DNA of 64,000 nucleotides from Trileptium ribeirensis. Its lineage: Eukaryota > Nematoda > Enoplea > Enoplida > Thoracostomopsidae. The position numbers were made by a program, and so were the translations under genes. The stretch lies in NCBI GenBank assembly GCA_030248225.1, contig JASANE010029006.1, positions 62,001-126,000 of the forward strand. Direction: 5' to 3'. Of the stretch, positions 21,248 to 33,945 are shown in pieces. Under the pieces are notes generated by a model. The model was not told the DNA's origin and did not search any database. It worked only from the letters and a program-made list of their open reading frames with translations. Each line of letters begins with the position of its first letter. Positions within the stretch are counted from its first letter, which is position 1.

Positions 21248-24200
21248 AAAAGATTGATTTCAGAGATTCGAAGTTTATTACAAAATGAACGAGCTCCAAC
21301 AAGTTGTTGCAAATCTAACTTCTTTATCCTCACATAAAATAGTTTTTATACGAAAGTTCTCGCTGGAAAAATCTTTTTTGTCTTGGATTTAATAATTATT
21401 AAATTCGTTAAACCATTGATCCAAAACAATATGTCACACGCACATCGTATTTCAGAATGTTTCAAATTCTTTTTTCTAAAAAAACACCAGATTATTTCTG
21501 CACTAAAACAGCATGCCTCTTCGCCTACGAGCCAACACACAACACAAAAATACCAGCACCAGCTAACAATAATAATAGCAACAATAATAATAATAAACAA
21601 TTAAATATTATTATTGAATGTTACAAACGCATAGTTTAAACGGATCGTAGGTTATATCGTACCCAGCTGATGTGGGTGTGGGAGGGGTGTTAGGTCGGAG
21701 GTTTAATTTTTATGTTAATAGACAAAATATGTCCGGAGGGTTATGCCCATAACATTTTGTACTCGATCGTAGCTAGTGCCTATTCCTCTGTAGGTCGACT
21801 CTCCATTCGCCTATTGGCAAACCCGCCCTTTTCCCCGACTTACTACACATCGTGTTATCTGGAATATACAAAGAAGGGTTGAGTTCTAATTCGTGTGAAT
21901 CACAATCTGATCCACGATATTAATTGACGCACCGGCTAAGTTAGGCATATAGAATTTTCCCTTCTGCTGACCGCGGTTACGAATTTCATATTTGAGTAAA
22001 TCGATTGGGGTTGATCGAAAATAGGATCTGGTTTTGGAATTGTTTGCTTTGTTTGAGCTTTCCAATTTTGTAGCTTAGTGTATTGTTCGGCGCTCATGCC
22101 GCTCGTAAGGTCGAACGGATTTGAGATGTAGGATGGGGAACGTGTTCCCTCATAGGCTCCACGGAATCCTCTAGATGAACAGAAATTTGCCACTTTACGT
22201 TGAGTTAAGTAAATCTAATAGACAAAAGACGAATACATTTTTAGGACTGGGATTGCTTGACTCAAGGGTCATTGATTACTAACGCTTTGTTCCGATTTCT
22301 TGGCTTTTGTGTTTGTTTCATTTTTATGTTCATCTTTGGATTTTGTATAATATATGCATAACGATATACATCATACAAGGCCTGATATTCTGGGTGCAGC
22401 CTTGTAGGTGAATGGCTAAGGAAACTAATCCAAGAAAATCACTTAAACTTTAGCGAGATTTTCCCCAAGCCTATTGTTAAGAATAACGCTGACCGATCGA
22501 TGACAATTCTACCAAAACCTTTGCCCCTGATGATAAAACGTGGCTTTATACAATATCTAAAATTCTGGATGTATAAAGCGGTGCACCGAATACTTGCGGA
22601 CGTGCAGTAAATAGAGCGTCGTGCATAGGATGCGCCTGGATGGCGCAAGTTCCAGCCATTCTCATAGTCCTCCTCCCTTAGTTGGAAGCTTCTTGTCAAA
22701 ACAACAAACAAAGCCAAAACAGTCACTTCGTATTGATTCAAATATTTTCTGGGCACATAATCTGATCGGGTACAAGCCACGCTACTGACGCAGAACCGAA
22801 GGAACGGTTGGAACAAAATCCGAACCGATTAAAGACGACCTGACGTTCTAATTTCAAAATATTGAGTAGATGAAGATATGCACCATCAGGTGCCTGTGAA
22901 CCTGGAATACGACATGAATACACAGGAATGGTTGACGTTTGTTCAGATTTTTGCTGACTGTGCATCTAAACTTCATAGGGTTATCTAGGATAGGACTATC
23001 CACCTTTCGACGGTCAATTTTTCTAGGATCTCTCGTCGCAAGAGTTTTATGGACTTAACGTTTTAAATTTACGGCGAAATTAAGGCGAATTCATTATGTG
23101 AACCGAATCCAACCCCGTCTTCCCCTGTCTTAGAGGGAACCTTATTGGCCGCGCTCTAGCATCAAAATTGGTCGAGTGCTTGCTTCGCCGCCGACCAGTA
23201 AGAGCTTTAGCTTGTTGCTAGCTACCTCTACATAGTATCGAATGAAACAACGTCAAATTTACCTAGTTTCTTGTAGACGTCAGCTCATGGATCAGCACTT
23301 GCTCAAGCAATTTCATAAACTTTGGGAGAAATGTAACATTTGGGAAAAGCTGAGCGAACATCTACGAGGCGCATGATGCACCCCCGAACCCTAACAGCGA
23401 ATTTGGTTATGGGGTAATTATAAACGTTAGCCGGTCCCCCTGAATATTAAAATTAGCTGAATAACGAGTTACTGAACATCGTGCATTTTGCTCACATCGA
23501 AAAGCATCGTTCAAACTTTGACTGAGGCAAACCAAAAAGTGCTCGGAATCGTGCCCTCGGTGACGATGTAATAGGTGGCTCGATTTTCTACCGCCGAAGT
23601 AAACCTCGTTGTCACATGACGCTGGTTCGTTATTTTTCTGGGTAGGAGCTAATTTTGATCCAGCATAAGACCGTTTTGATGTGTTGGAGTTTGTGTCTCT
23701 GCGTTCCAATTCGGTCATTGGCTCATTAGAGATTCCTAGAGCTAAACAATGAAGAAACGATAGCCCGCGTAGGATGCGCCCCAGGGTGTAACAGAAGAAT
23801 TAGTATTCGACTAACAGGACTTTTCTTGTCAAAAATCTTTCACTCGATGACGTCGCCCATGCGATGAAAATAGTGAGTGAAAACTTGGTGCTTGTAACGT
23901 AGACCTACAGAACTGGAGTGACAGTAACGTGCAAATAAACACCAAGTTGGACGTAAAGAACAATGTAAACTTTACGGAATAAAAAGAGCACACCCAGTGC
24001 AGAGACAGGATCCATACGGTGCTTATGGCTTTCCCAACCGAGCAAGGCCGTTCCACGGTTAAATTTACAATAATTTTGGTATCACGGTGCCCGTTTGTGG
24101 CCTAGCATTGTTCCTGTCTCTGTGCAACATTCGCGACCATGCTGTTATAGGTTCATAGAGATGTTGGCTTTACACATGGCAAACAAACTTGTCTACGTAG

Positions 24201-24442
24201 AATGTATGTTAGCTCGGGAGCGACCCCGCCTGGCCTAAGTATGAATTCGTTGTTCCCTCGCACAGTAGTTCAATGTCTGCTATAATCCATGCATGATCGT
24301 TCAGTTGTACGGGCAATTTTAGTGAAGGTTAGCTTGTGACTCGCCCCCCCACGTCGGGTCGTTAAAAACAGTATTAGGACACCATGTGAAGGTTGTAATA
24401 GTCGGAAGGTACGCTCCGATAACTGGCTATTTACATCCATGT
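21248..24442. other. Non-coding or unrecognised DNA
   Basis: A run of minus-strand frames (21936-22193, 22439-22816, 22738-22965, 23407-23718) could be decayed exons or retroelement pieces. I find no motif I can name. The frame at 23407-23718 is rich in Cys and His but does not form a clear zinc knuckle. An (AAT)n-like stretch lies at 21563-21615. Confidence 0.3.
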
Positions 24443-24650
24443 CATGATAGGTACCGCTTTAGGTCTAATTTTTATGACCCCTTACTGATTTGTACCATAT
24501 TCGGTTTAATGTCTATAGCCATGTATTGATCCATATCATATCTGCTTTAACATTGATAACCGTGCACTGATCTGTACTATATCTGATACGAAACTCGTAA
24601 TCATGCATTGACCTATGCCATGTTCGAAGTATAATAATCTATGCATAACG
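24443..24650. repeat. Degenerate 41-bp tandem repeat, about five units
   Basis: Units follow the pattern ACTGATCTGTACCATATCTG, then a TTTAATGTCTATAACCATG-like half. Starts lie near 24485, 24526, 24567 and 24608, with a more decayed unit before them. Identity between units is low, so the array is old. Confidence 0.5.
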
Positions 24651-27600
24651 TTTTATTACCTATCGCTTCAACTAACCTGCGCCTTATAAATGTTTTTGAT
24701 CATAGCCTATGTCCGCCGAAATACCCAGTCAACTGCAGTGCACTTACAAGTAGGAGGGACCTTCCCTTTATTCTTTTTGGATAGTGGTAGCACCGCGCGT
24801 TATCCAGAGAGGATTCCGAAGCACAACTAGTTATAACGTCCATGCCCATAGCTGAACTACATGTCGCTAAAATTGAGGACTACGGAGACGATATTTATGG
24901 CTTAGATTAGGCCCATAATCGCTCTCTATGCCCTCCCTACCCACTGTAATTTTCGGGCGTCACTTCGTCACGCCCAACCTTGCTGGTTTATTTCGAACCG
25001 TTGCTTTTAGGTTGATTGAGTTGCCTGTATCTTGTGTTACTTCCGATGCCTGAGCCCGTGTGTATCATAACTTTGTTTGAAATAAAAGGTTTGAAAAATC
25101 AGGTACGGTGTCCCGTGTTACTTGCTTGAAAGCGCGATACGTTTGTCTATTCGGACTGGCTAACCCTACACGTCCCGGCCTGCGGATGAAAATATCCCAA
25201 GCCCTGACGCATACAGTTCGCAACCAGTGTTATTATACAGCAGTAAAAGAATTACTGCGAGAGAGGTCAACGGAGTTGACAGGAGTAAATGCTCTGGAAA
25301 ACGTCAACCAATGACAATGCTAAAAGTTTACTAAGCAAAACACACAGTACAAAATGAATAATTGCCAACAATAGATTTCTGACCAGAGCGCCCGACAAGC
25401 TCTCAGGGACTGTCGGAACCCCGCTGGGGCCGCATTACTACTTCTAAATTCGCAGGCTTAGAATCATATCTTATCGACTCCGAGCCAAATCTGGTACTAA
25501 AATTGACCTATATTCGAATTTATTCTTAAACAACAATGAATTAAACAACTTCCAGGTGAAATTAATATAGGGAATATCGGTTAGACATTATGACCTGTGA
25601 GCAGGTGTCGGTGACAACCTCCATGGGGGACCTCTGCAATCATATCAATTACTAGACACGTTCGCAACCAATCGGGCGGGGTCCGAACACACCTCGTGAA
25701 GCGCGTCTGCGACTTGCTAAGCTCCATAGCTTCTTAGGTCTGACCAATAAATGTGTCAAAATGGCAAAATTTATACTCCACCCTTGAGGTTATGATAGCC
25801 GGGGTCGTATGGGCATGATGTTAGTAAGCTGCGTCATGCAGCTGCGTACTGTTATTACTAATGCCTATGAAACCACATTCAAATGTTAACTTCGGCTAAG
25901 TAATCATATTTTCAACAATAGCAGTGCACAACATAAATCGTCAGTTTTAGTTCGAGCCACAAAAAGTAAACGCAGTGTTGACCCGATTTTGACATAAATT
26001 TTAATTGTGATTAAAACTACCTTCAATGCAAGCGTACAAGTATTCCGACTGGTTACGTTTTTGTCTTGATCTTCTTATAAGTTCCCAGTAGCGTAAGATA
26101 TGTCGGTGACTGATATCGATACGCTAACCACTCATAACGAGTACTGCAACGCCTTATAAATTAAATTTATTGCTTCACCAACGCTGCATGATTATTGGTT
26201 ATTTGACCATCATTTCTGTTAAGTATCAGCGAATGGCTTGAAAATGCACTATCGTATGACGCTATATTTAGGTTATGCATATTTTATGCAAAGATGTATA
26301 TAAATGTGATTTTGAACTTTAAAGGCCTTGGCGCGGCAAATTTGGTAACATGTATTTTGTAGTTTATATTATTGATTCAAACTATGCGTGCATGGGACTT
26401 TCTTAATGTTACACTAAAGTTTGACAGGTTAAGCAAATCTGATACGATTCGCTTCGCTGTTAAAAAATAATTTTGCTATCTAAGTAATTCCACGTTAAAC
26501 AAAACAGTTTAGGATAACAAAAAAGCTCTTGTGAAAATATTGAGCAGTAGTTGTAATACCATGAACCAATTAAAACACGAGAGTTTTATGGGCTTGTAGC
26601 CACATTTGACAAGCTATCTCTTCAGCAGTTTCATACAAGTAACTATAGCACTTCTGTCAAACAGTTAAATCTGATTCAGCAGCAGCAGATGAAGTAATCT
26701 TTAAATTAACATATTTCCAACCCAACGGTTATTAACTCGGTTATAGATGTCAATCATTCATCTGAGCCTTAAGCAATTTGTGCTATAATTCTTTCCAAAT
26801 TTAAAGACGATAGAAGCAACACTTGATCGGTTCTGCTGAAGAAAATATATTCGCCGCTTACTTCGTAGTTGCATATAAATATTGTCTTGACTTAAGAGTA
26901 CCCGCTTGTTACGAAATAGACATGTATGATAATATCATGCAGGTACATACACGAACTATCCAAATTTAAATTAGATTTCACTCGCCACCCTCAAGCCATA
27001 TTAACAACAGTACGAGATTTTAACACAAACATTGGTTGTTCCTGATTTCATTTATTCCATTGCGAAAGTGGTTATATGCTGGATGTTAACCCTTCTGTCC
27101 TAAAACCACAGGTCTCCTGTACTGAGAAAATTTTTATCTCATCACTTAGGCGATATAATGTTACAAACGGAGGCAATAAAATTTAACGTGGGTTTAGTAT
27201 AAAAATGGCTTTGTTTAAACCTTGCTCTTGGAAGGGAATGCATACAGAGAAGCTTATCTGTCATTGTGTCCCGATCGTTACCCTCTACCAATGTTAAGGA
27301 AATGGCACATATCCGCAAGTCCCTTCCTGTACCATAAGCGCTGTTATAACAAAAACCGTGGTTTATCGCAGTTATCTTGAAACACGATGATCTATCATTA
27401 ACACAAAAATTAGCAACTGTTGATTTCCAGGTTAGCATGTTTTATGGTGTGTCTTGCTTGGAGCAGTATCTGTACCAATAGATTAATGCTTCCTAGGAGA
27501 CGGTCATGCTTGCCTACAACTTAGAACAATATTTGGGCGTTTCCATTCTTGTGTTCAGGAACTAAGGGTGACACCTACTTTTTGCCGAACTAATGCTTGG

Positions 27601-28022
27601 TAATTACCTAAGGTAAACCCAACTATAATTATATTTATTTGCATATATCGGTTTGGTTGGAGATTTTATATTCATTTTGTGCTAGGATTTGTGAAATCAT
27701 TTAGTTCTAAACAAAAGATTCTACAAATCTTGGTTTGAAATTAAATCACCATCAATGAAAACAATCATATGTGCAAATAAATAAAATAATATAGCTAGCA
27801 TAACTTCCTCGCTGTCTAACAATACTTTAATAAAAAGTGTTTTAAAAAAGGGTACATTTAAAATTTTAGAAACTCTTTTAGAAATTTTTTATAGTCTTTT
27901 AAACGATATTGTTTATGCATCCTTTACAGTCACGCTGTAAGGTAGAAATTAAGCAACGGTAAGAATATATTTCTGATTGTACCACAGATCATGGTAGGAC
28001 TAGATTTTGATTAGCAATAATA
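24651..28022. other. Non-coding DNA, nothing recognised
   Basis: No coding motif, inverted repeat or tandem array stood out in this span. The frames at 25108-25314 (plus) and 27142-27438 (minus) have no domain. It is the likely downstream region of the receptor-like gene. Confidence 0.4.
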
Positions 28023-29171
28023 CTAAAATATACTATATAGCGCGACGAATAGTATATCGATCTCGAAGTAAGCCGTAATGTTTTCGCAAGCAAATAGAAA
28101 CAGTGCACAACATACAGTAAGCAATAAATACCAAAGCTGAACCAATTCTTGAGCTGAAAGTTCCGTGACTGTCGCTGCGAAGCTAATCTTTCTTAAATTG
28201 ACTCGTTCAACCCTACTCATGTCATAATGCCGAATATGTATACCCGACTCGCATAGCGTCATATAGCGAATATTTATTGCCTCAATTGCAATACGACTAA
28301 AATTATCGTTGTAAAATATTGATCGCCAATATTTTAGTGCCTGCTTATTCCGAACCATTACAAGGCGGTCGCGCCGATATATATTTATTACCATACGCCG
28401 ATATTCTTCAATTGAGAAATACATTTGTCGGCGGTCACTATTGGCAATTATTTTTTCTACATTGTGATGATTTTCGATAAAAGATATTCCTTTGTCGCTG
28501 TGATTCACGTTTACGACTGTTTTAATAAAACCAGCATAAATAAATTTTGAGCCAACAAAATGATTCATGTCAACCAGGAGCTTTATTTCATTGCGTTCCA
28601 TACTGTCGATTGCACCCGATGTGTCGTAAAACGGTGGATATCGTTCGACTATACGGTAGTCCAGAATAACATTACCGTAAAATATTGTCAAATACAATTC
28701 GACTACACCAATTGCAACGAATAAATACTTAGCTAGCTGTCGTGTTTTTCTCACAAACTTGTTGTCGAATTCTATATTACTTACTAATAAATATATCCAA
28801 ATATACCAATAAAATGGTTCGTATAGGTTGAATTTTACACGAGGTCGGAACGCATTTACATTCATTAGAAAATCGAAATGAAATGGTTTGCAATAGATAA
28901 AGCTGTGTCGTGTACGTTCGATTCTGGATTTAGTTCCAGTAATACAAGCAAATGTAGCGTTAATGTACGCATACTTCAAATCGTGGAATAAACCGGTAGC
29001 ATTGACGGTATCGTTTATAATAGGCCCACCAAAAAGACCATCGGAAGACGATCGCGTTACCAAATCGTAGCCAAGGCTTTTGAACACCAACTTAGTTTCG
29101 TCCAGACATACCTTTTCAATAGTTCGCCCCAAGCCTCCAGCCCCATCAGTTCCAACATACAGCTTGCTCAT
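28023..29171 (-). CDS. Divergent ionotropic glutamate receptor-like protein
   Basis: A 382-residue frame laid out like a minimal ionotropic receptor: first ligand-binding half (about 4-97), a membrane segment near 113-131, a second hydrophobic helix near 148-166, a second ligand-binding half (about 190-335) and a final helix at 342-363. Motif support: LGYDLVTRSSSDGLFGG (33-49) resembles the start of the binding lobe, SRIERTRHSFIYCKPF (82-97) resembles the lobe end before the first helix, and TELSAQELVQLWYLLLTVC (336-354) resembles the pre-M4 and M4 segment. Family role: a ligand-gated cation channel in the plasma membrane of neurons or sensory cells. It lacks an amino-terminal domain and a clear pore loop, and the canonical glutamate-contact residues are not evident. 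An upstream exon with a signal peptide is possible. A degenerate chemosensory receptor is the best guess. Confidence 0.5.
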   Translation of the reverse strand: MSKLYVGTDGAGGLGRTIEKVCLDETKLVFKSLGYDLVTRSSSDGLFGGPIINDTVNATGLFHDLKYAYINATFACITGTKSRIERTRHSFIYCKPFHFDFLMNVNAFRPRVKFNLYEPFYWYIWIYLLVSNIEFDNKFVRKTRQLAKYLFVAIGVVELYLTIFYGNVILDYRIVERYPPFYDTSGAIDSMERNEIKLLVDMNHFVGSKFIYAGFIKTVVNVNHSDKGISFIENHHNVEKIIANSDRRQMYFSIEEYRRMVINIYRRDRLVMVRNKQALKYWRSIFYNDNFSRIAIEAINIRYMTLCESGIHIRHYDMSRVERVNLRKISFAATVTELSAQELVQLWYLLLTVCCALFLFACENITAYFEIDILFVALYSIF

Positions 29172-29422
29172 ATAATAAAGTCGTAGAGTTTTTTTAAATG
29201 TGAAAATTTATTAAAAATTAGCCGAAATCTCGTTCCGCTATAGGTATAATAATTAGCCGTAGAAATTAAGATCCTTACCCTTCTTAGCTTAACTTGTCCC
29301 AAAAATTATATCGTTGTTATAAGAACTAGCTGCAGCTGTATATATTAATGCGTAATACGGTGGATTTCTTGTTTAGTAATTTTACCGAGCTTTCAGCCTT
29401 TAAGAACTTTTTAATGCGACGT

Positions 29423-29836
29423 TTACGTTATAAAGGACCCACCTTGCGAAATTTTGGTTTACCCTGCGTGTCTCAGCCACCATTCATTATATGGTGTCTT
29501 GTACAGCATAGTGTTTCTGATGGTATTTTAGCATAGTATATATAGGTACAGTATGGTGTCGGTAGCGGTATGGTGTAGAGTATACCGTAATTTTTATTAA
29601 AAAAGTTATATGGTGTTAGCTACACCATATTATATGATGTGTTTATGTATGGTGTCTTTGACAACGTCAGTAAAAACAATAGATTGATGACAATAGATTA
29701 AAACACTATAGTTAAGTCGATTGTCTCATACACCATCTATTTTACTATATAGTGTAGGCAAGTACCGTATACCACTGTATGGTATAGTGTAGAATATTGG
29801 GACAAAACTTTCATATGAGGGTCCTTCATAACGTAA
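29423..29836. mobile_element. MITE (about 414 bp) with TATGGTGT motifs
   Basis: Ends are inverted: TTACGTTATAAAGGACCC on the left and GGGTCCTTCATAACGTAA on the right. The interior repeats TATGGTGT many times on the plus strand, and ACACCAT in places, so it folds on itself. There is no coding capacity. The short frame at 29348-29536 only overlaps it. Confidence 0.65.
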
Positions 29837-30751
29837 AAAAAAACAACACGGCAAAGAAAACAGGAAAACAAATGTGTGACAAAGTTCCAAAGAAAGGTGC
29901 GCGTTGGTCCGGCAATTTCTCCAAATATGATTTATAAATATTTGCAAATTATCGGCGTGTTTGACTAAATGTTGTTGAAGAAAAGAAAAAATTATGAAAA
30001 ACAAAAATGTATTAAATCGATTAATATGTGAACGAAATGGTGTTTAGCTTAAGCGGAAAAAGAGGAGGAGTCGGAGAAAATTTTCACACAAAAATTTTTT
30101 GAACGAAAATAATTTTTCACAAGATCCTCATGTGAAAAGATTTTTCCTGGACCCATTACTCTGAGGGGACTAGTTATATCCAGTCAAAATCAAGGGTGGG
30201 CGAGCAATAAAGTTTTCACACTTACCACCTTCCCAAATTGTGGGGTTGGAAAAATTTTTTTCCAAAATATCATAAACACTCTTCCAAAGGTGAGAAAGGT
30301 AACTGTCACCTCCTCTCCAGGATCACGGGATAAGGTCGAAATGGTAATGCCTGATCCTTTAATATAGTGATTTTGAACATTGTCATACTACTCGGTGCCC
30401 TGTCAGTGACTATTGATACTATTGACTATACTATTGACGTGAAATTAGTTACATGTGATTAAAGAATATATGAAATGATTAGGCGAACAACAAATTTTTT
30501 GTAAACCAATTTATGTGGAATTTTCTGTTCTTCATCTTTCCAAAACATTAATGTACAATTTCCAGCAATTGGATTGTCTGGTATGCCATGCTCGTCACGC
30601 TAAAACCGTACTATTTTTACTGGAAATTCGATCTATAAATTATCATGCTGCTATAAAGCCAAAGTTCGTAGCTACAAGTCCTTTTGTATTCTAAAACATT
30701 GATTTGTTGATCACAGTGTTTTATTTTTCTCAATAATGCTTGACGTCGCTC
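29837..30751. other. Non-coding DNA, nothing recognised
   Basis: TTTTCACA and TGTGAAAA motifs alternate between 30080 and 30150. Otherwise no structure or gene is evident. Confidence 0.4.
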
Positions 30752-31266
30752 CTTATGCGGCGTTCACGTAATAATGTCCCCAGCGTTTGGAACCTCTGTA
30801 CACCACACAGCGTCAGTCACCCTGTTGACAACAGGGTGTCGCAGGCACCCCATGTTTTAATAAATTTTTTCAAAGGTAGCTAGTTACGCGTATTACCATT
30901 TTTCGACAGTCTCAGGCACACCGTGTCTCCTGTCAGTTTTATTGACAGTGTTCGGAATTATTTGAGCAATGTTCATAAGGGCTAGCTACAAATATCGAGA
31001 ATTTAGAAAAAACTACACAGGACACTTGACTAATAAACCGCATTAGCTACAGACGGCGTCCGTTAAAGTTAATTAGCGCCATATTGGTAGCTAAGGGTGT
31101 GTACGACACTGTCAAGAAAAATGTAGTAGCTAGGGGTGTGTTGTACACCGTCGGAAATTGGTTTACAGTATGGGTGTCACCCTGACTGTCTATATGGTAG
31201 GGTCGTGACTACAGGAGGTCAAAAGTTCCAAACAGCGGGGACATTATAACGTGAACGCCGCATTAA
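30752..31266. mobile_element. MITE (about 515 bp) with 40-bp TIRs
   Basis: The left end runs CTTATGCGGCGTTCACGTAA and TAATGTCCCCAGCGTTTGGA. The right end, read on the minus strand, runs CTTAATGCGGCGTTCACGTT and ATAATGTCCCCGCTGTTTGG. Inside are several GTGT-CACC/GACA hairpins, such as CACCCTGTTGACAACAGGGTG, and scattered AGCTAGC words. No transposase is present. Confidence 0.75.
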
Positions 31267-31880
31267 GCTCCGACTTTACCGCCGGTGATTGCTATATTAG
31301 TAAAAATATTTTAGACTTAACCTTATTGCAATATTTTACACATACATTGTCATAGGGGCAGAAAGGGTTACCCACTGAGGCGTCGGACCACCTCTACAGA
31401 CGGGTTACCCGACCCACCTCCTCCTGGGACCGGGGTACCGCCTGCGACTATAGGATTTCGGGCATGCGTAGTTTTACGGCCACTGATTGTGGCAGCAAGT
31501 TTCACAAAATCATTTACTGTAGTTGAAAATTTATTTAGAGCTGAAATTTTATATTGGTGGGTAAACAAACTGTGGCTTTTGTATTTGAAAAGTTTGCTTA
31601 CTGCATATTGGTTATTACGTTTACTTGTATAAAGGCATAACCGCTTACCCGGTTTACACTTTTCTAAAAACTTAACCTATATCACACCAATATAAGTTTC
31701 ATAAGCGTTCTCCGAACTAGCTTTTAATGCATATTACTGCTTATAGGTATTAATGGGCGAATCTAGCAAACGTGAAAATTAAATAACAACCATGAAATTG
31801 AAGCTGGTATGATACTCGAAGAAGTCGACACAACTTTAATACGACGCCACAGTATATTAAACATTACACGCATTGTTCCT
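31267..31880. other. Non-coding DNA, nothing recognised
   Basis: A minus-strand frame at 31368-31568 has proline- and glycine-rich sequence but no domain. No inverted or tandem repeat was found. Confidence 0.4.
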
Positions 31881-32400
31881 CTGACTCATTCACAGAGATC
31901 AGCGTGCACGGATTGCATACCGTAAGATATTGCAAACACGATATGTTTTCATTATATTATTGCAGCGCAATACGTTTTTCTATTTTTGTTTCGAACAATA
32001 ACGTTACACATACATACTGATGTTACACAAACGTTTGCTTTTAGTGCACCAAACGAAGAAACTATATTGTTGTTGCGACATCAATAGCTTGTTCAATGCT
32101 ATTGTACAGACAAAACAATCTAACCCTAAATGCAGCGACAGTGGCTTCCTCGTAGCATGTTATCAACAGTAGCAGTTACACATATATGTAACTACAATAT
32201 CATGCTAGCTTGTAATGCATTAACAATATAAATTTCTCAGCTATAATAACGACAATAACATTTCGAAGTTAATAACGTGTTTGTGCCGTAATTATTAATG
32301 TGATTGCTATACAAAGTTGGTCTATTGCTGCAACATTAAAAGACATCATAATATTTGTGCATGGTTTATGTAATATTGCAATCCAACCTCAATATGGTTA
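31881..32400. mobile_element. Diverged relative of the 19.6-kb fold-back element
   Basis: The end CATTCACAGAGATCAGCGTG followed by GCATACCGTAAGATATTGCA matches the left arm of the element at 19.64 kb. Interior words such as CAATAGCTTGTTCAATGCTA are shared with its right arm. No matching right terminus was found, so this copy is truncated or too decayed. Confidence 0.45.
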
Positions 32401-33003
32401 ATATGACAAAACATAAATCAATTTTTATACTCGGATTTATGTAAATCAAGCGGCAAGTAGTATACTGTTTTATAAATTCATAACAACTAAATAGCAGGCA
32501 TGGGTATCGGGTTGTAAATCGCTATCTGGGTCCCCAGTTAAACGACACAACTAAACTACCCAGGTATACGCTTAGCGACACTGGTATCTGGGTAGCCGAC
32601 ACTAACTATGGTAGTACTCGTAACCCGCAGCTTCGTTTCATATTTGCAGTATCTGCGACGTTCCAATAAATTACCCAAATCTCTAGGTGTAAAACATGTA
32701 GGTTGTGATGATGTAGACCGAAAAATTGTGTTCTCCGCCTACCGTACAATACTGCGTGCTGACATGCACATAGTCGCTAAGGAAAATGGTGTGAAGAATG
32801 ACCAAATGTAAAACGTTTGGTCCACACTACACTATGCAGCCATAAGATCAGATTTTGGTAGTAGAAATGTTAAAAGTGCCACTGTATAAATATACCGGTT
32901 AGCACCATTCACATAGAAATGTGTGCACTTAGTTGACATCGTCAACATGCACACACGTGTGTATGAAATCAATACATTCGAGTGTTTGTTACAACCTTCG
33001 TGA
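32401..33003. other. Non-coding DNA, nothing firm
   Basis: A CTGGGT/ACCCAG motif repeats between 32520 and 32595. The plus-strand frame at 32608-32811 has no recognisable domain. Confidence 0.4.
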
Positions 33004-33100
33004 GTTGTTACGCAAACCGGGTTCTGCGTAACAACTTTGACAACGTTGTTACGCATCTGCTATCTTATGTAACAACATTGCTAAAGTTGTTACCTTCTGG
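33004..33100. repeat. GTTGTTACGCA inverted and repeated motifs
   Basis: GTTGTTACGCA (33004-33014) is mirrored by TGCGTAACAAC (33025-33035) around a 10-base loop. A further GTTGTTACGCA starts near 33045. Looser GTAACAAC and GTTGTTAC words follow to about 33100. Confidence 0.55.
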
Positions 33101-33809
33101 TAATACGTGGTAGTACACTGCTTGAAACAACATATTCAAAATCGTATGGGGAGTGAAACGACGACAAATATTATCGCACGATGGTGTACACAGGAATATT
33201 ACCCCTGCACTGCAACTGTAACAGCAGTCGTAGTGGTTGCATACCAATGTAACAACAATTGAAATATCGTACGCTAGACTGGTTACGTAATTTGTTAGGC
33301 GAAATTTTGAACCAAGTGGGTAATTGTAAACGTAACAAGACCCGATATGACCCTGAGAAACTAGAATACAAACACATTTGAACATTTGAATAGTTATTTT
33401 TATTCAAGGCTTTGTTTAGCAGCAGCAACAAATGTCTATTTAAATTCCAAAGCTTTTGGAACGTCTAGCTAACGCACATTCTTCGAAATGATGCAAAAGT
33501 AATTCTGGTACCCAATGAACTTCCGTCTCATGAAGTAATGGGAACCGCTTCTAATGCATGTAGAAAAGTGATTTCATTTAGAGACAGCTACGCATGACCT
33601 TTTGGAACTATGTATCCCAAGCGCCCTCAATCAATGACAAAAATTTAAAGTACTTCTTTGTATGGCGCTCGCTCAAACTGCATTTTTATTGTTAGGTGAA
33701 TCTGATGCCAACAAGAAAGCTAACTGTCTTTGCGCGCATTATGATCTTGTTGTTTATAAGTTTTAAGCAAATGGCTAAACACCTTTACGGGCCGGATTTT
33801 TAGCGGTCC
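33101..33809. other. Non-coding DNA, nothing recognised
   Basis: Two overlapping minus-strand frames (33065-33385 and 33171-33431) lack motifs. No repeats stood out. Confidence 0.4.
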
Positions 33810-33945
33810 AGAGGATGCAGTATCGTTCCAAAAGCGCATATCGGTCACAAATACATTCACATGAATCTATTCGTTGGTTTCCGCCACTTCGAAAGCTTTT
33901 ATAGTGTAACAACTGCTACATACGAAAATATTAATTATTAAAATA
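33810..33945. repeat. Dispersed copy of the 4.0-4.7 kb repeat unit
   Basis: GCAGTATCGTTCCAAAAGCG, TCACAAATACATTCACATGA and AGCTTTTATAGTG follow the order of the four tandem units near 4.0-4.7 kb. It shows that the 165-bp unit is interspersed and is not only a local array. Confidence 0.5.

Noticed and set aside
23407..23718. Retroviral-type zinc knuckle in a Cys/His-rich 103-codon minus-strand frame
   Set aside because: The cysteine and histidine spacing does not fit CX2CX3-4HX4C, and no neighbouring gag or pol motif supports it.
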